From NCBI GenBank assembly GCA_905214865.1, contig CAJMNO010000003.1, positions 1 to 64,000 of the forward strand: a stretch of DNA of 64,000 nucleotides, written 5' to 3'. Under the pieces are notes generated by a model. It made no database searches. It saw nothing but the letters and a program-made list of their open reading frames with translations, and was not told where the DNA came from. This DNA comes from an uncultured bacterium (GTDB lineage: Bacteria > Actinomycetota > Coriobacteriia > Coriobacteriales > Atopobiaceae). This document shows, piece by piece, positions 40,788 through 49,935 of the stretch. Position 1 is the stretch's first letter. Each line of letters opens with the position of its first letter. The position numbers and the translations under genes are program-made.

Positions 40788-42449
40788 TCACCCGATGAGC
40801 TCGAGCACCTGCGAGAGCCCCTTGCGGCCAAAGCTCACGCGCTCGTCCGACCCCTCCCGGGACACGACCAGGCACGGAACACTCATGACGTTGTAGCGGT
40901 CGCGCAGGGCGGGGAACCGGTTGACGTCGTACACGTGCGCGGACACGTGGGGGTTGAGCGCCGCGATGTGCTGGGCGGCGGTCACGACCTCGGGGCACAT
41001 GGTGCACGAGAGGCCCACGATGACCGTGAGGCTGGTGTCGGCGCCAATGCGCTCGATGGCGGAGAGGTCCGCCTGGTCAAGCGGCTGACCGGGTCCCGCG
41101 GCATTGTACAGCCCCAGGACGAACGACGTGAACTCGTGCCCGCCCGGGACGCCGTGGAAGGCGAGGCCTGTGGGACTGCCATCGCGGCACACCTCGACGT
41201 AGGGAAGTCCCTCTCCCCCGCCTTCGTCGCCGGCGGCAACGGAGACCGCGAGCTTGGGCGTGAGCGAGGCGAGCTCGTCCATGTACGCGCGGAGCTCGGC
41301 GGATACGTCGTCGTCGGCAAGGTGGAGCCTGAGCTCGAGGGGGCTCTCCATGCGGTCGAACACCGGCTGGAGCTGCTGGCGCATGCCGGCGTCGATGAGG
41401 GCCGACGGGGAGGCGCCCGCGCCCGCCTCGCCTGGCTTCTCTTCCGTCGTGGTTGCCACCTGGGGCCGACGGGCCTCGGGGGCCGTGGGCACGAGACCGG
41501 TACGGTCGTGGGCCGCCTTGAGGTAGCGCTCCATGGAGGTGGAGGTTGCCGCCGCCTCGCCCACCGCCGTGGCCACCTGGCGAAGCTCCTTCACGCACAG
41601 GTCACCTGCCGCAAAGACGCCGTCCGCGCTGGTCATGTGGTTGGCGTCGGTGGGGACGTACCCGCGGGGGTCCAGCTCGCAGACGCCTTGGAGCAGCCGG
41701 CTTGCCGGCGCGTAGCCCGCGAACACGAACACGCCGATCCTCTCGCCTTCCCCGGCCGAGAAGGTCGTCTCCTTGCCCGTTACGCGATTGCGGTAGGTGA
41801 TGGAGTCCACCGCGTCGCCGCCCGAGACGCGCACGACCTCGGTGTTGTACAGCACGTCGACGTTGGGGTTGGACTTGGCGACCTCTGCGGTCGCGGGCGC
41901 ACAGGTGAAGTCGCCCTCGCGCACGAGGATAGCCACGTGGCTGGCGTAGCGGGTGAGAAACGCGCCCTCCTCCGCGGCTGCGAACCCACCGCCCACCACG
42001 AACACGCGCTTGCCGGTGAAGAACTCGCCGTCGCACGTGGCGCAGTAGGCGACGCCGCGCCCGCGGAACTCCGCCTCGCCCTCAAAGCCGACCTGGCGCG
42101 GCGAGGCACCGGTTGCCATGAGGACGGCGAGGCAGCGCAGGTCCCCCTTGCTGGTGTGGACGACCTTGACGTCGTCGCCAACCTCGAGGCCCGTCACCTG
42201 GGCCAGGCGAAACTCGGCACCAAAGGCTTCAGCCTGCCTGCGCATGGTGTCGGTGAGCTCCGAGCCCGAGGCGCTGAGGACGCCGGGGTAGTTGACGACC
42301 TCGCTCGTGATGGTGATCTGACCGCCAAAGCGGTCCCCCTCCACGACGATGACCCGGTAGCGGGCACGGGCCAGATAGAGGGCGGCGGTGAGCCCGGCTG
42401 GCCCACCGCCGACCACGACGGCGTCGTAGAGGTTTTCCTCGGCCGGCAT
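40788..42449 (-). CDS. Thioredoxin-reductase-like flavoprotein with C-terminal AhpF-type redox domain
   Basis: A 553-residue flavoprotein. Residues 1-310 are thioredoxin-reductase-like: FAD motif VVVGGGPAGLTAALYLARA (11-29), redox pair C136-A-T-C139, second nucleotide motif VFVVGGGFAAAEEGAFL and FAD motif SADGVFAAGDL. After an Ala/Pro linker (about 335-365) comes a thioredoxin-fold region with CTMC (Cys482, Cys485) and the cis-Pro-like NVMSVPCLVV. This has the parts of AhpF with the redox domain at the C-terminus rather than the N-terminus. It starts 1 base after the ahpC stop, so it most likely reduces AhpC with NAD(P)H. Confidence 0.9.
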   Translation of the reverse strand: MPAEENLYDAVVVGGGPAGLTAALYLARARYRVIVVEGDRFGGQITITSEVVNYPGVLSASGSELTDTMRRQAEAFGAEFRLAQVTGLEVGDDVKVVHTSKGDLRCLAVLMATGASPRQVGFEGEAEFRGRGVAYCATCDGEFFTGKRVFVVGGGFAAAEEGAFLTRYASHVAILVREGDFTCAPATAEVAKSNPNVDVLYNTEVVRVSGGDAVDSITYRNRVTGKETTFSAGEGERIGVFVFAGYAPASRLLQGVCELDPRGYVPTDANHMTSADGVFAAGDLCVKELRQVATAVGEAAATSTSMERYLKAAHDRTGLVPTAPEARRPQVATTTEEKPGEAGAGASPSALIDAGMRQQLQPVFDRMESPLELRLHLADDDVSAELRAYMDELASLTPKLAVSVAAGDEGGGEGLPYVEVCRDGSPTGLAFHGVPGGHEFTSFVLGLYNAAGPGQPLDQADLSAIERIGADTSLTVIVGLSCTMCPEVVTAAQHIAALNPHVSAHVYDVNRFPALRDRYNVMSVPCLVVSREGSDERVSFGRKGLSQVLELIG

Positions 42450-42450
42450 C

Positions 42451-43014
42451 CTACAGCTGTCCCACGAGGTCAAGGGAGGGCTTGAGGGTCTCGGCACCCG
42501 GCTGCCACTTGGCGGGGCACACCTGGTCGCCGTGCTCGCGCACGAACTTTGCGGCTTGCACCAGGCGCAGGAGCTCCTTGGCGTTACGCCCGATGCCACC
42601 CGCGGTGACCTCGTAGACCTGGATGCGGCCGTCGGGGTCGACGATGAAGGCACCGCGCTCGGCGACACCATCAGACTCGATCAGGACCTCGAAGTCGTTG
42701 GCGAGGACGTGCGCCGGGTCGGCGAGCATGGGGTAGGTGACCTTGGAGATGCGCTCGGACTCGTCGTGCCAGGCCTTGTGCACGAAGTGGGTGTCGCACG
42801 AGACGGAGTAGACCTCGCAGCCCTCGGCCTTGAAGGCGTCGTAGTTCTCGGCAAGCTCCTCGAGCTCGGTGGGGCACACAAAGGTGAAGTCGGCGGGATA
42901 GAAGAAGAACAGGGCCCACTTGCCCAGGACGTCGTCCCTGGTAACGGTCTTGAAGTCACCGTTCTGGTAGGCCTGGACGCTGAACTCGCCAATCTGCTTG
43001 TTGATGAGGGACAT
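42451..43014 (-). CDS. ahpC: Alkyl hydroperoxide reductase AhpC (2-Cys peroxiredoxin)
   Basis: A 187-residue peroxiredoxin that reduces H2O2 and organic peroxides. The peroxidatic Cys47 is in FYPADFTFVCPTELEELAENY and the resolving Cys166 in HGDQVCPAKWQPG, both as in AhpC of enterobacteria. GGGVGRNAKELLR-type substrate-side sequence is seen as AGGIGRNAKELLRLVQA. GAAAGGAAA lies upstream of the ATG. It forms an operon with the flavoprotein reductase and is divergent from a Fur/PerR-type regulator. Confidence 0.96.
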   Translation of the reverse strand: MSLINKQIGEFSVQAYQNGDFKTVTRDDVLGKWALFFFYPADFTFVCPTELEELAENYDAFKAEGCEVYSVSCDTHFVHKAWHDESERISKVTYPMLADPAHVLANDFEVLIESDGVAERGAFIVDPDGRIQVYEVTAGGIGRNAKELLRLVQAAKFVREHGDQVCPAKWQPGAETLKPSLDLVGQL

Positions 43015-43049
43015 CTCGTTTCCTTTCGTCGCTTTATTGGGAACGAGTC

Positions 43050-43133
43050 TTATTATTGATAAAGGGAGCGGGTTGTCAATTGCCCCATCGGACGGGTTCT
43101 CATCGCCTCAGTTTCTCCACAATTAGGAATTGT
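43050..43133. promoter_or_regulatory. Two PerR/Fur-like palindromes between ahpC and the regulator gene
   Basis: The divergent region contains TTATTATTGATAA (43050-43062) and the perfect inverted repeat ACAATTAGGAATTGT (43119-43133). Both are AT-rich islands in GC-rich DNA and resemble PerR/Fur boxes. The adjacent Fur-family gene makes peroxide- or iron-responsive control of ahpC and autoregulation likely. Confidence 0.6.
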
Positions 43134-43213
43134 TCTCAATATTGACGGCACAACGGGTATCCTCTGGGCTGTGAGAGAATGTCGGGAACACAGACGTCCC
43201 ATGGGAGGAGATC

Positions 43214-43618
43214 ATGGTCCAGCGCAGGAACACAAGGCAGCGGCAGCTCGTCCTCGACGCGGTCATGCAGCTGGACGACCACCCCACCGCGGACGAGATC
43301 TACCTCACCGTGCGCCGGCAGGACGAGCACGTGAGCCGTGGCACGGTATACCGCAACCTCAACCTCCTCGCGGAGGAGGGCAGGATCCTGGACGTGAAGG
43401 TGCCGGGCGGGGACCGCTTTGACCATCGCGTGGACGACCACGCCCACCTCGTGTGCCGGTCGTGCGGCGCCGTGTGCGACGTGCCGGATCCCAATGCGTC
43501 GGACGCCGACGCGCGGACCGCGGAAGCCACCGGATACGCTGGAGTCTCGCATTACACCGTGTTCTCGGGCATTTGCCCCGCATGTCAGGAGAAGGGGCTG
43601 GGGGAGCAGGAGGCGTAG
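43214..43618 (+). CDS. Fur-family regulator, PerR-like
   Basis: A 134-residue metal-dependent repressor. The N-terminal winged helix reads RRNTRQRQLVLDAVMQLDDHPTADEIYLTVRRQDEHVSRGTVYRNLNLLAEEGRI. The dimer domain has the metal-site HRVDDHAHLVCRSCGAVCDV, and two CxxC pairs (CRSC and CPAC) typical of the structural zinc. GGGAGGAG precedes the ATG. Being divergent from ahpC it is best read as PerR, but Fur or Zur cannot be excluded from sequence alone. Confidence 0.88.
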   Translation: MVQRRNTRQRQLVLDAVMQLDDHPTADEIYLTVRRQDEHVSRGTVYRNLNLLAEEGRILDVKVPGGDRFDHRVDDHAHLVCRSCGAVCDVPDPNASDADARTAEATGYAGVSHYTVFSGICPACQEKGLGEQEA

Positions 43619-43943
43619 CTCCTCTCCCCCGCATCTCTGCGAAGGGGAGCGGGTCGGAGAGGAGGGCGGCAGAATCCCTCCTTCACGGGTAAGCGAATCC
43701 TCGCAGATGACGTCCACTGCCGGGGAGGATGTCGCGAGCCATCTGTCGCCAACGTTGGAAGTCTGCCGTCTCGCGCGCCGTCGATTGCGGAGGAGCGCCG
43801 AGGGAGCCGTGCCGACCGCGGGCAGAGAGACCATCTATGGTCAGAGGGGGAGATGGCGGGCCAGTGGAACGGGGCGATCACCGGGACGGGCCTTTCCCGG
43901 GGCCCACCGCTCGACCCGCGCCGCCCGCCGGCTGCCGCGCGCC
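43619..43943. other. Stretch between Fur-family gene and array 2, nothing recognised
   Basis: This 325-base region has no credible gene and no clear terminator; CTCCTCTCCCCC and GGAGAGGAGGG could pair as a weak hairpin near 43618-43665. Confidence 0.3.
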
Positions 43944-44271
43944 GTCAGGAACCGCGTCCCGCATGTACACACGACTCGCGGTTTCCGACATGGGGCCCAT
44001 CCCGCCGGGCTGTCTTGCCTGCTGGAGGGGTGCCGGGGCCGCGCCCGGGTCAGAAGGCGCGTCCCGCGTGTACACGCGGGACGGGGTTCCAGGCAGAGCC
44101 GCCCCCAAGGGACGGGCGGATGTCGGAAAGCCACTCCCGCGTGTACACACGGCACGCGATTTCTGACATGTGCCCGCCGCGACGCGGCGCTTCCCCAGTT
44201 GGCGGGACGCCGGGACTTCGGCGCCGCCAGAAAGTTCGTCCCGCGTGTACGCATGGGATGCAGTTTCTGGC
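43944..44271. repeat. Array 2A: four 46-bp palindromes, GTGTACAC core
   Basis: Cores lie at 43963, 44068, 44141 and 44245, spaced 105, 73 and 104 bp, essentially the same pattern as array 1A 34 kb away. The fourth core is GTGTACGC. Arms again resemble GTCAGAAA / TTTCTGAC. Sequence between units has drifted from array 1 but the spacing has not. Short frames here are repeat artefacts. Confidence 0.9.
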
Positions 44272-44884
44272 ATGGGCACGAACGCTGCGCTCCGCCGGCG
44301 GGGATGCGCAGGGCCGAGGGCCCGGGGCCCGCCGGCTGCCGCGCGCCGCCCGGCCCTGCGGCATCCGCCCCCTCCCCGAGCCCCTCGAGGGGGACGGGTC
44401 GCGCCGAGGTTCAGCTCGTGGCGGCGGAGGCCCGATGCGAGCGGTTTCTCCAGGCGACCCCCATCCCGCAGTCAGCCCCACCCTTGCTTTTACGCAGGTG
44501 GGAGGGCCAGACGTAGCCCCCGGGCATCGACGGGCGGCGGCAGGATCCCGACGTGAGCGCTCACGTCGGGCGGTTGCCGCCGCCCGGGAGGGAGCGGGGG
44601 GCCAAATGGCAGGGGACTCCAGATGTGAGCGCTCACTCCGGGGGCTTGCCGCCACGGCCCAGGGCTTGGCCGGTGCCCAACTGGGGTTATGCCCCGCGCG
44701 TCCGGCAGTCCCGGCAGCGGGGGCTCTATGCGGGCGCTCATATCGGGCTCCCGCCGCCATGGTTTGGATGCTGATTGCCGGCCCCGCGACGGGCCAGGGC
44801 CGACCCCCGCTGCCGCCGACCGAGGATGGGGGCGCGCGGGGAGGCGCCGGCAGCGGCGCGCCCGCCCCCCTCCCCTTCTTTGAC
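44141..44884. repeat. Left copy of a large direct repeat flanking the lantibiotic-protection cassette
   Basis: This block and 49955-50673 are in the same orientation and align over most of their length. The first 67 bases (44141-44207) are identical by eye to 49955-50021, and 185 bases (44531-44715) match 50312-50496 with two mismatches and no gaps. Both end in CCCCTTCTTTGAC. The DNA between holds the two-component system and ABC transporter. Confidence 0.85.
44420..44758. repeat. Array 2B: 46-bp palindromes, TGAGCGCTCA core
   Basis: Cores lie at 44438 (half-degenerate), 44554, 44626 and 44731, spaced 116, 72 and 105 bp. The unit at 44536-44581 is almost perfectly palindromic with outer arms GGCGGC / GCCGCC and inner arms CCCGACGTGAGC / GCTCACGTCGGG. 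The order A-then-B on the plus strand is the same as in arrays 1 and 3. The 273 bases to the histidine kinase stop hold no gene. Confidence 0.9.
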
Positions 44885-45031
44885 TTTGAGAGGGCATCCG
44901 CCCGGATACTCACTTCAACCCCTCACCCATGGCGCAACCGGGAGATGGCAGTTGGGGCCAGTGAGGGCTGACGGCCAGCGCGGAGAGCCTGCGACTCGGG
45001 GACGTAGCCCTTCTCCCTTAGCCCTGGCGCA

Positions 45032-46543
45032 TCACACGCGCAGACTGAGCGTCACGCGTGCGCCAAGCACCACGCCATCGGCGTCCGTCCGGTTGCCCAG
45101 AACGAGCTCGCCCCCATGCGCCTGCGCTGCCTGCTGGGCAACGGAGAGCCCGAGACCATAGTGCGACCCCATGGCTCCGTCGGCCACGCCACCGCGCGAG
45201 GCATCGCCGCGATAGAAGCGCTCCGCCCCGTGTTTAATCGCCCGCGGAGAGAAGCCCGCGCCGTCATCCTCCACCATCACCTCGATGGCAGGGCGCCCGT
45301 CTCCCCCATCCGTCACCGCAACGCAGAGTCTCGCCCACGAACGTGCATGGTCGCAGGCGTTGCCCACCAGGTTGAGGACGGCGCGCGAGACTAGGTCCGC
45401 GTCCAAGCGTCCGACCCTTCCCTCCAGGGGGGAGGACTTGCCCGTCTCCCCTGCGTCCTTCCCCACGCGAAGCTCGATGCCGCTCGCATGGGCAATCCGC
45501 GCCGCATCGTTAGCTATGCTCTCGAACAGGAGCCCGAGGTCGACGTCTTGCCTCTCAGCCGCCACCCCCTCGCCGCGCGACGCGAGGATGATCCGCCGAA
45601 TGCAGACGTCCTGCGACTCTGCGGCATCGCGAATGGCGAGCACGCACTCCCTCTCCTCGTCGTCGAGATCACCTTCTAGGAGGAGGTCAGCGTTGCCGCG
45701 GACGACGGTGAGCGGCGTCTTGAGGTCGTGCGCGAGGGCGGCAACCTGCTCGCGGGAACGCCGCTCCGTCTCCCACTGCACCTGGAGCGACTCCCGCAGC
45801 GAGGATCGCATGCGGTCCATCGAGAGCAGGACGTCGTCCACCTGCGCGACCCGACTGCGACCCACTTGGAAGTCGAGATCCTGACGCGCAACGGCATCCG
45901 CCGCGTCGACGAGCGGGCGCATCTCTCGCGTGAGCACCCGGCCCGCCCTGAGCGCGACGAGCAAAACGACCGCCACGGTCCCCCCTACCACTGCAGCTAC
46001 AAGGAGGTTCTGAGGATTGGGCCACACGTCACGACGGACGCGGTCGGACCACTGGGGCATGATGCGGTATGCGAGGACGCACGTACTGCCGTCGGAGAGA
46101 CGGACGCGGACAAGCGTTGCGCCCGACGGCTCGGCACCTGACGCCCCGCTCGAAGCAACCTGACGGGCGGTCGCAAGGAGGCTGGCATCCATATCGGTCT
46201 GCAGAACCTCCCCGCCGGCGGAGAGGTACACGTACCAGAACGCCGAGGGTATCTCGCCCGCATCGAACGACCCCTGCGTCGCGAGTGACTTGGAGAGCGA
46301 GCCCGCGTTTGTCTCGCCGTAGTTTGCCGGAAGGACCACGCCACTGGCAAGCGCGTGTTCGAAGGCGAGAAGGGGAAGGCCGGCAACAAGGAGCACGCCC
46401 ACCAGGACGTACAGGAAGTATCGGGCAACCAGGAGCGAGAGGGGAATGCGCCGCCCGACGCGATGCCTCCCCGGCGACTTGACCCGCACCGCCGTTGGGG
46501 CGTCCTCCGCTGGGGGAACGGGCCTCTCCCCTATCCCTGCCAT
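45032..46543 (-). CDS. Sensor histidine kinase, lantibiotic-protection type
   Basis: A 503-residue membrane kinase. Two membrane helices (about residues 38-58 and 178-200) enclose an extracytoplasmic domain of about 120 residues. A HAMP-like linker follows, then the phospho-acceptor H-box ALAHDLKTPLTVV (His about 268), and an ATPase domain with N-box LVSRAVLNLVGNACDHA and G-boxes DDGAGFSPRA and YGLGLSVAQQAAQAHGG. The domain order fits SpaK/NsrK-like kinases that sense cell-wall-active peptides. The ATG at 46543 overlaps the response regulator end by 13 bases; an ATG at 46561 is possible. Confidence 0.88.
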   Translation of the reverse strand: MAGIGERPVPPAEDAPTAVRVKSPGRHRVGRRIPLSLLVARYFLYVLVGVLLVAGLPLLAFEHALASGVVLPANYGETNAGSLSKSLATQGSFDAGEIPSAFWYVYLSAGGEVLQTDMDASLLATARQVASSGASGAEPSGATLVRVRLSDGSTCVLAYRIMPQWSDRVRRDVWPNPQNLLVAAVVGGTVAVVLLVALRAGRVLTREMRPLVDAADAVARQDLDFQVGRSRVAQVDDVLLSMDRMRSSLRESLQVQWETERRSREQVAALAHDLKTPLTVVRGNADLLLEGDLDDEERECVLAIRDAAESQDVCIRRIILASRGEGVAAERQDVDLGLLFESIANDAARIAHASGIELRVGKDAGETGKSSPLEGRVGRLDADLVSRAVLNLVGNACDHARSWARLCVAVTDGGDGRPAIEVMVEDDGAGFSPRAIKHGAERFYRGDASRGGVADGAMGSHYGLGLSVAQQAAQAHGGELVLGNRTDADGVVLGARVTLSLRV

Positions 46544-47196
46544 CGGTACCCCATCCCCCATACGGTGCCAATGGGTTCCACGCCAGCGCGACGAAGCTTG
46601 GCGCGCGCGTTGCTGACGTGGACCGAGACGTCGTCCGACCCCGCCGCGCTGCTCCAGCCCATGACACGTTCGCGGATCTGCTCGCGACCAAAGACCTGGC
46701 CGGGGCTCCTGGCGAGAAGCTCGCAGATGGCGTACTCGGTGGGGGTGAGAGGTACGGGGTCGTCGTCCACGAGCAGCTGCCGCGCGGAGAGGTCGAGCCT
46801 GATGCGCCCGAACGAGAGGGAGCTGTGACGCTCGCGTCCCTCGCGGCGCAGGTGCGCGTTAACCTTGGCGCGCAGCTCGGCCATGCCGAACGGCTTGCGC
46901 AGGTAGTCATCCGCACCAAGGCCCAATCCCGTCACCGCATCGTCCTCGCCCACGCGCGCCGTGAGGAAGACGATGGGCGCGTCCACGCGAGCACGAATCT
47001 GGCGGACGAGCTCAAAGCCGTCCACGCCGGGCATCATCACGTCACAAAGCAGGAGGTCAAAGCATGTCAGGTTCATTCCGAGGACCTTGGTTGGGTCAGT
47101 CTCTGCGACCACCTGGTGCCCATCGCGCGAGAGGCCGCGCACGAGCAGGTCGCAGATGGGTCGCTCGTCATCCACCACGAGTATGCGTGCCACCAT
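46531..47196 (-). CDS. OmpR-family response regulator
   Basis: A 221-residue regulator. The receiver domain has the acidic pair VVDDE (9-11), phospho-acceptor Asp52 in LLLCDVMMPGVDGFE, the Thr in IVFLTAR and the Lys in YLRKPF. The C-terminal winged helix includes PLTPTEYAICELLARSPGQVFGREQIRERV and VSVHVSNARAKLR, ending IGTVWGMGYRW. The ATG at 47196 is taken over an upstream in-frame start because the receiver begins here. It probably drives the ABC genes 126 bases upstream when the kinase senses antibiotic peptide. Confidence 0.92.
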   Translation of the reverse strand: MVARILVVDDERPICDLLVRGLSRDGHQVVAETDPTKVLGMNLTCFDLLLCDVMMPGVDGFELVRQIRARVDAPIVFLTARVGEDDAVTGLGLGADDYLRKPFGMAELRAKVNAHLRREGRERHSSLSFGRIRLDLSARQLLVDDDPVPLTPTEYAICELLARSPGQVFGREQIRERVMGWSSAAGSDDVSVHVSNARAKLRRAGVEPIGTVWGMGYRWQG

Positions 47197-47322
47197 AACC
47201 CCCAATCCTTCCGTCGTCGCACCGATGCCTCGCCCGCCATGATATCCGAGGGATAACGGGGCGAGAGTGCCCCGGGTCCCCGGTCGATACTCCACCCCCT
47301 GGCTCGGCCGGGGACATGTATC

Positions 47323-48150
47323 TCAGCCGTCGTGCCGTCCCCCAAGCTCGATGCGGTCCGCCAGAACCAGCGTCAGAGCCACGAATGCGAGCGTTACGGC
47401 GAGGCACGCGCCCAGAACGACCGACTTCGCGGAGACGAGACCGGGCAACGCCGCCGCGTACCGCTCACCCATGTGGGCGACGGCGAGCTCGACCTCGAGC
47501 GAAGCAAGGCGAGCGGGCCAGGCAAAGGGCACGAACGCCGCGACGCTAGCACCGAGGAGCCCCGAGAGCGTACCCGTAACGAGCCCGTTGGCAAGGCCGC
47601 CAAGCGAGACGACTGAGATGCCAGCGCCGATGGCGCCTAGCCCGATGGAGGCGTCTCTCCCCCAGCGCAGCGCCGCGAGGATGAAAACCAGGTACAGGGA
47701 GACGCTTCCAACACCCATGCCCAGGACGGACTGGGCCATCGCTCGCAGAGGGGGCAGCTGCCTGCCGGCGCTCGTAAGGAGAATGGCGAAGGTCTCAGTC
47801 GCGACGGCCGCCGAGACGATGCCGAGCAGGAGGAGAGAGACGAGACGCGCTCCGATCGCCAGTTGTCGCGAGGGGACCCCAAGCAGGTTGATACAGCTAC
47901 CTGCCTCCCGATCCGCGTCGACCGAGAGCCCGCAGGAGATGCCCGCGAGCAGCGGAGCCCCGGCGCCGAGCAGCTGGACGAAGGCGTCCGTTCCCAGCAG
48001 CGAGTCCCAGGTGCGCGTCGCGGCAAAGTACCAGCCCGCAAGGACACCGAGCCCCAGGGCAAGCACGAGTTGCAGCGGAACCAGGGGCGACCTGCGCAAG
48101 CGGATGAGCTCGGAGCGAAGTACCCCGAGGAGGGTCATGCGTGTTGTCAC
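47323..48150 (-). CDS. Lantibiotic-protection ABC permease (MutG/SpaG-like)
   Basis: A 275-residue ABC-2-type membrane subunit with six probable helices: LVLALGLGVLAGWYFAA after LRSELIRLRRSPLVPL, the family-typical opening, and SCGLSVDADREAGSCINLLGVPSRQLAIGARL. It overlaps the preceding permease gene by 4 bases (ATGA). With it and the ATPase it forms a LanFEG-type pump that removes lantibiotics or similar peptides from the membrane. No biosynthetic gene for such a peptide is near. Confidence 0.85.
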   Translation of the reverse strand: MTTRMTLLGVLRSELIRLRRSPLVPLQLVLALGLGVLAGWYFAATRTWDSLLGTDAFVQLLGAGAPLLAGISCGLSVDADREAGSCINLLGVPSRQLAIGARLVSLLLLGIVSAAVATETFAILLTSAGRQLPPLRAMAQSVLGMGVGSVSLYLVFILAALRWGRDASIGLGAIGAGISVVSLGGLANGLVTGTLSGLLGASVAAFVPFAWPARLASLEVELAVAHMGERYAAALPGLVSAKSVVLGACLAVTLAFVALTLVLADRIELGGRHDG

Positions 48151-48959
48151 GACGTCTCACCTCCACGCGCGAGGCGCGACCCGACCAGTGACAGCAGGAC
48201 GAACGCGACCATGCAGAGGGCAAGTGCGGCCCACCAGGTCCCGTTGATGGCGTAGGTTGCGTACGACTGGGGCGCGACGGGAATCCCCGACGGCTCCACT
48301 CCCAAGACGGCGGAGGGAAGGCGAAGCGCAGCAGAAGGAACGAACGCCCACCAGGCGTCGCTCCCCCACAGCGCAATACTGCCGCCAATCTGCACGAGCG
48401 AGGGAATGGCGACGCCGGCGAGAGTACCCATCCGCAGGGAGAGCAGGAGCGACGCGGGAACCATCCACGCAAACCCAATGGTCAGGATGAGCGCGGCCTC
48501 GATTCCCGCGGGCGGAGTCGGTGCACTGCCACCCAAGGCCCACACGACGACGGAGCCGGCAAGCACCACTGCATTGGACGCCAGGAGGAGCAGGAGGCAC
48601 GTCGTGACCTTTCCCCACCACGAGAGCGACGGGTCGAGCGGGAGCCCCAGCACAGACCTGAGGGAGTGACGGGCGTCCAACCCCGCGACCGAGACGCACT
48701 GGAGCGAGACGGACACGGGAAGCATGAGGGAGTACCAGTAGTTCCAGCCACAGGTGGAATAGCCGATTGGGCCAGACTTGCCCGAAGCGACCCCAATGGC
48801 AAGCCCGAGCGCAACGAGGGGGAGCGGGAAAAGTACCGCGACCCTGCGGGCGCTGCCATGACGCGTCTTCTGGATTTCCGCCGCAGCCGCGCGACGCAGC
48901 TCCTCCCGCCTGCTGACGGAAGCCGAGATTGCGGGGAACACATTTGTTGCGTCTCTCAT
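48147..48959 (-). CDS. Lantibiotic-protection ABC permease (MutE/SpaE-like)
   Basis: A 270-residue ABC-2-type permease. It begins with a cytoplasmic segment (AAAAEIQKTRHGSARRVAVLFPLPLVALGLAIG), then about six helices; the YWYSLMLPVSVSLQCVSVAGLDAR segment is typical of MutE/EpiE subunits. GGGAGG precedes the ATG at 48959, and its ATG overlaps the ATPase stop. It pairs with the MutG-like subunit. Confidence 0.85.
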   Translation of the reverse strand: MRDATNVFPAISASVSRREELRRAAAAEIQKTRHGSARRVAVLFPLPLVALGLAIGVASGKSGPIGYSTCGWNYWYSLMLPVSVSLQCVSVAGLDARHSLRSVLGLPLDPSLSWWGKVTTCLLLLLASNAVVLAGSVVVWALGGSAPTPPAGIEAALILTIGFAWMVPASLLLSLRMGTLAGVAIPSLVQIGGSIALWGSDAWWAFVPSAALRLPSAVLGVEPSGIPVAPQSYATYAINGTWWAALALCMVAFVLLSLVGSRLARGGETS

Positions 48960-49732
48960 CTTGCCTCCCTCCCGCACACGTCCATGAACAGACCCTCAAG
49001 ATCCACGGAGCGGTCAAGCGCCCCCTGATAGGCAAGACGACCATTGGTGATGATGCCCACGTGGTCGGCAACGTGCGAGACCTCGGCAAGAATGTGGCTC
49101 GAGACGATGACGGTGACCCCCTGCTCCGGGAGGGACAGGATGAGCCGGCGGAGCTCCTCTATCCCCATGGGGTCGAGGCCGTTGGTCGGCTCGTCCAGCA
49201 CGAGAAGCCGGGGTTGGCCGAGAAGCGCGAGAGCGATGCCCAGCCGCTGGCACATGCCGAGCGAGAACTGTCCGGCGCGCTTGCGGCCCGTATCCTCCAG
49301 GCCAACCTGGCGCAGGACCTCAGGGATTCGGCTTTCGGGGATTCCCAGGAGCGTGGTGCGAACGCGTAGGTTCTCGCGCGCGGTGAGGTTGGGGTACAGC
49401 GGCGGCTGCTCGATGAGGGAGCCGATCTGGTACAGGTCGCGGCGTTCCCAGGGGTGTCCGCAAAAGAGCATCTGACCACTGGTGGGACGTAGCATTCCGC
49501 AGACCATCTTGAGCGTGGTTGACTTTCCCGCCCCATTGGGGCCGAGCAGGCCGTACACCTGGCCCTCTCCCACGGTGAGACACACATCCTCAACTGCGGT
49601 CCGAGCGTTTCTCCCCCGGCCAAAGGACTTGGTGAGCCCCTTGGTCTGGAGGACGGGCTTGGGTGCTATGGGCGACGGTCGGTTGTCTACTGGCTCCCCT
49701 GGCGTGGCGCCCCCCACAAGATGGCTAGGCAT
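48956..49732 (-). CDS. Lantibiotic-protection ABC ATPase (MutF/BcrA-like)
   Basis: A 258-residue ATPase. Walker A GPNGAGKST (64-72), Q-loop SLIEQPPLYPNLTARENL, signature FSLGMCQRLGIALALL and Walker B LLVLDEPTNGLDPMGIEELRRLI. The E-loop in IEQPPLY (Glu after the Q-loop position) is characteristic of lantibiotic-immunity LanF proteins. It is the first gene of the FEG run, followed by the RK genes on the same strand. GGGGGGAGAG lies ahead of the ATG. Confidence 0.9.
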   Translation of the reverse strand: MPSHLVGGATPGEPVDNRPSPIAPKPVLQTKGLTKSFGRGRNARTAVEDVCLTVGEGQVYGLLGPNGAGKSTTLKMVCGMLRPTSGQMLFCGHPWERRDLYQIGSLIEQPPLYPNLTARENLRVRTTLLGIPESRIPEVLRQVGLEDTGRKRAGQFSLGMCQRLGIALALLGQPRLLVLDEPTNGLDPMGIEELRRLILSLPEQGVTVIVSSHILAEVSHVADHVGIITNGRLAYQGALDRSVDLEGLFMDVCGREAR

Positions 49733-49935
49733 CTCTCCCCCCTTCGCTTGGTTTCTGACACCTACGAGGATGGGAGCAAGGTCTAAAGAATCCCTAAAGG
49801 TCGTTGGGCGTCAGGAGAGATACGCCCCCTCCCAATTGGCAGGGAGAAGCGAGGGTCCGCAGGTTCCCGGACACGGCCGGGTGACCAGGCCAAAGAATGG
49901 AATACCGTGAGCTCTCGCTAGATGCCTCGCGCACT

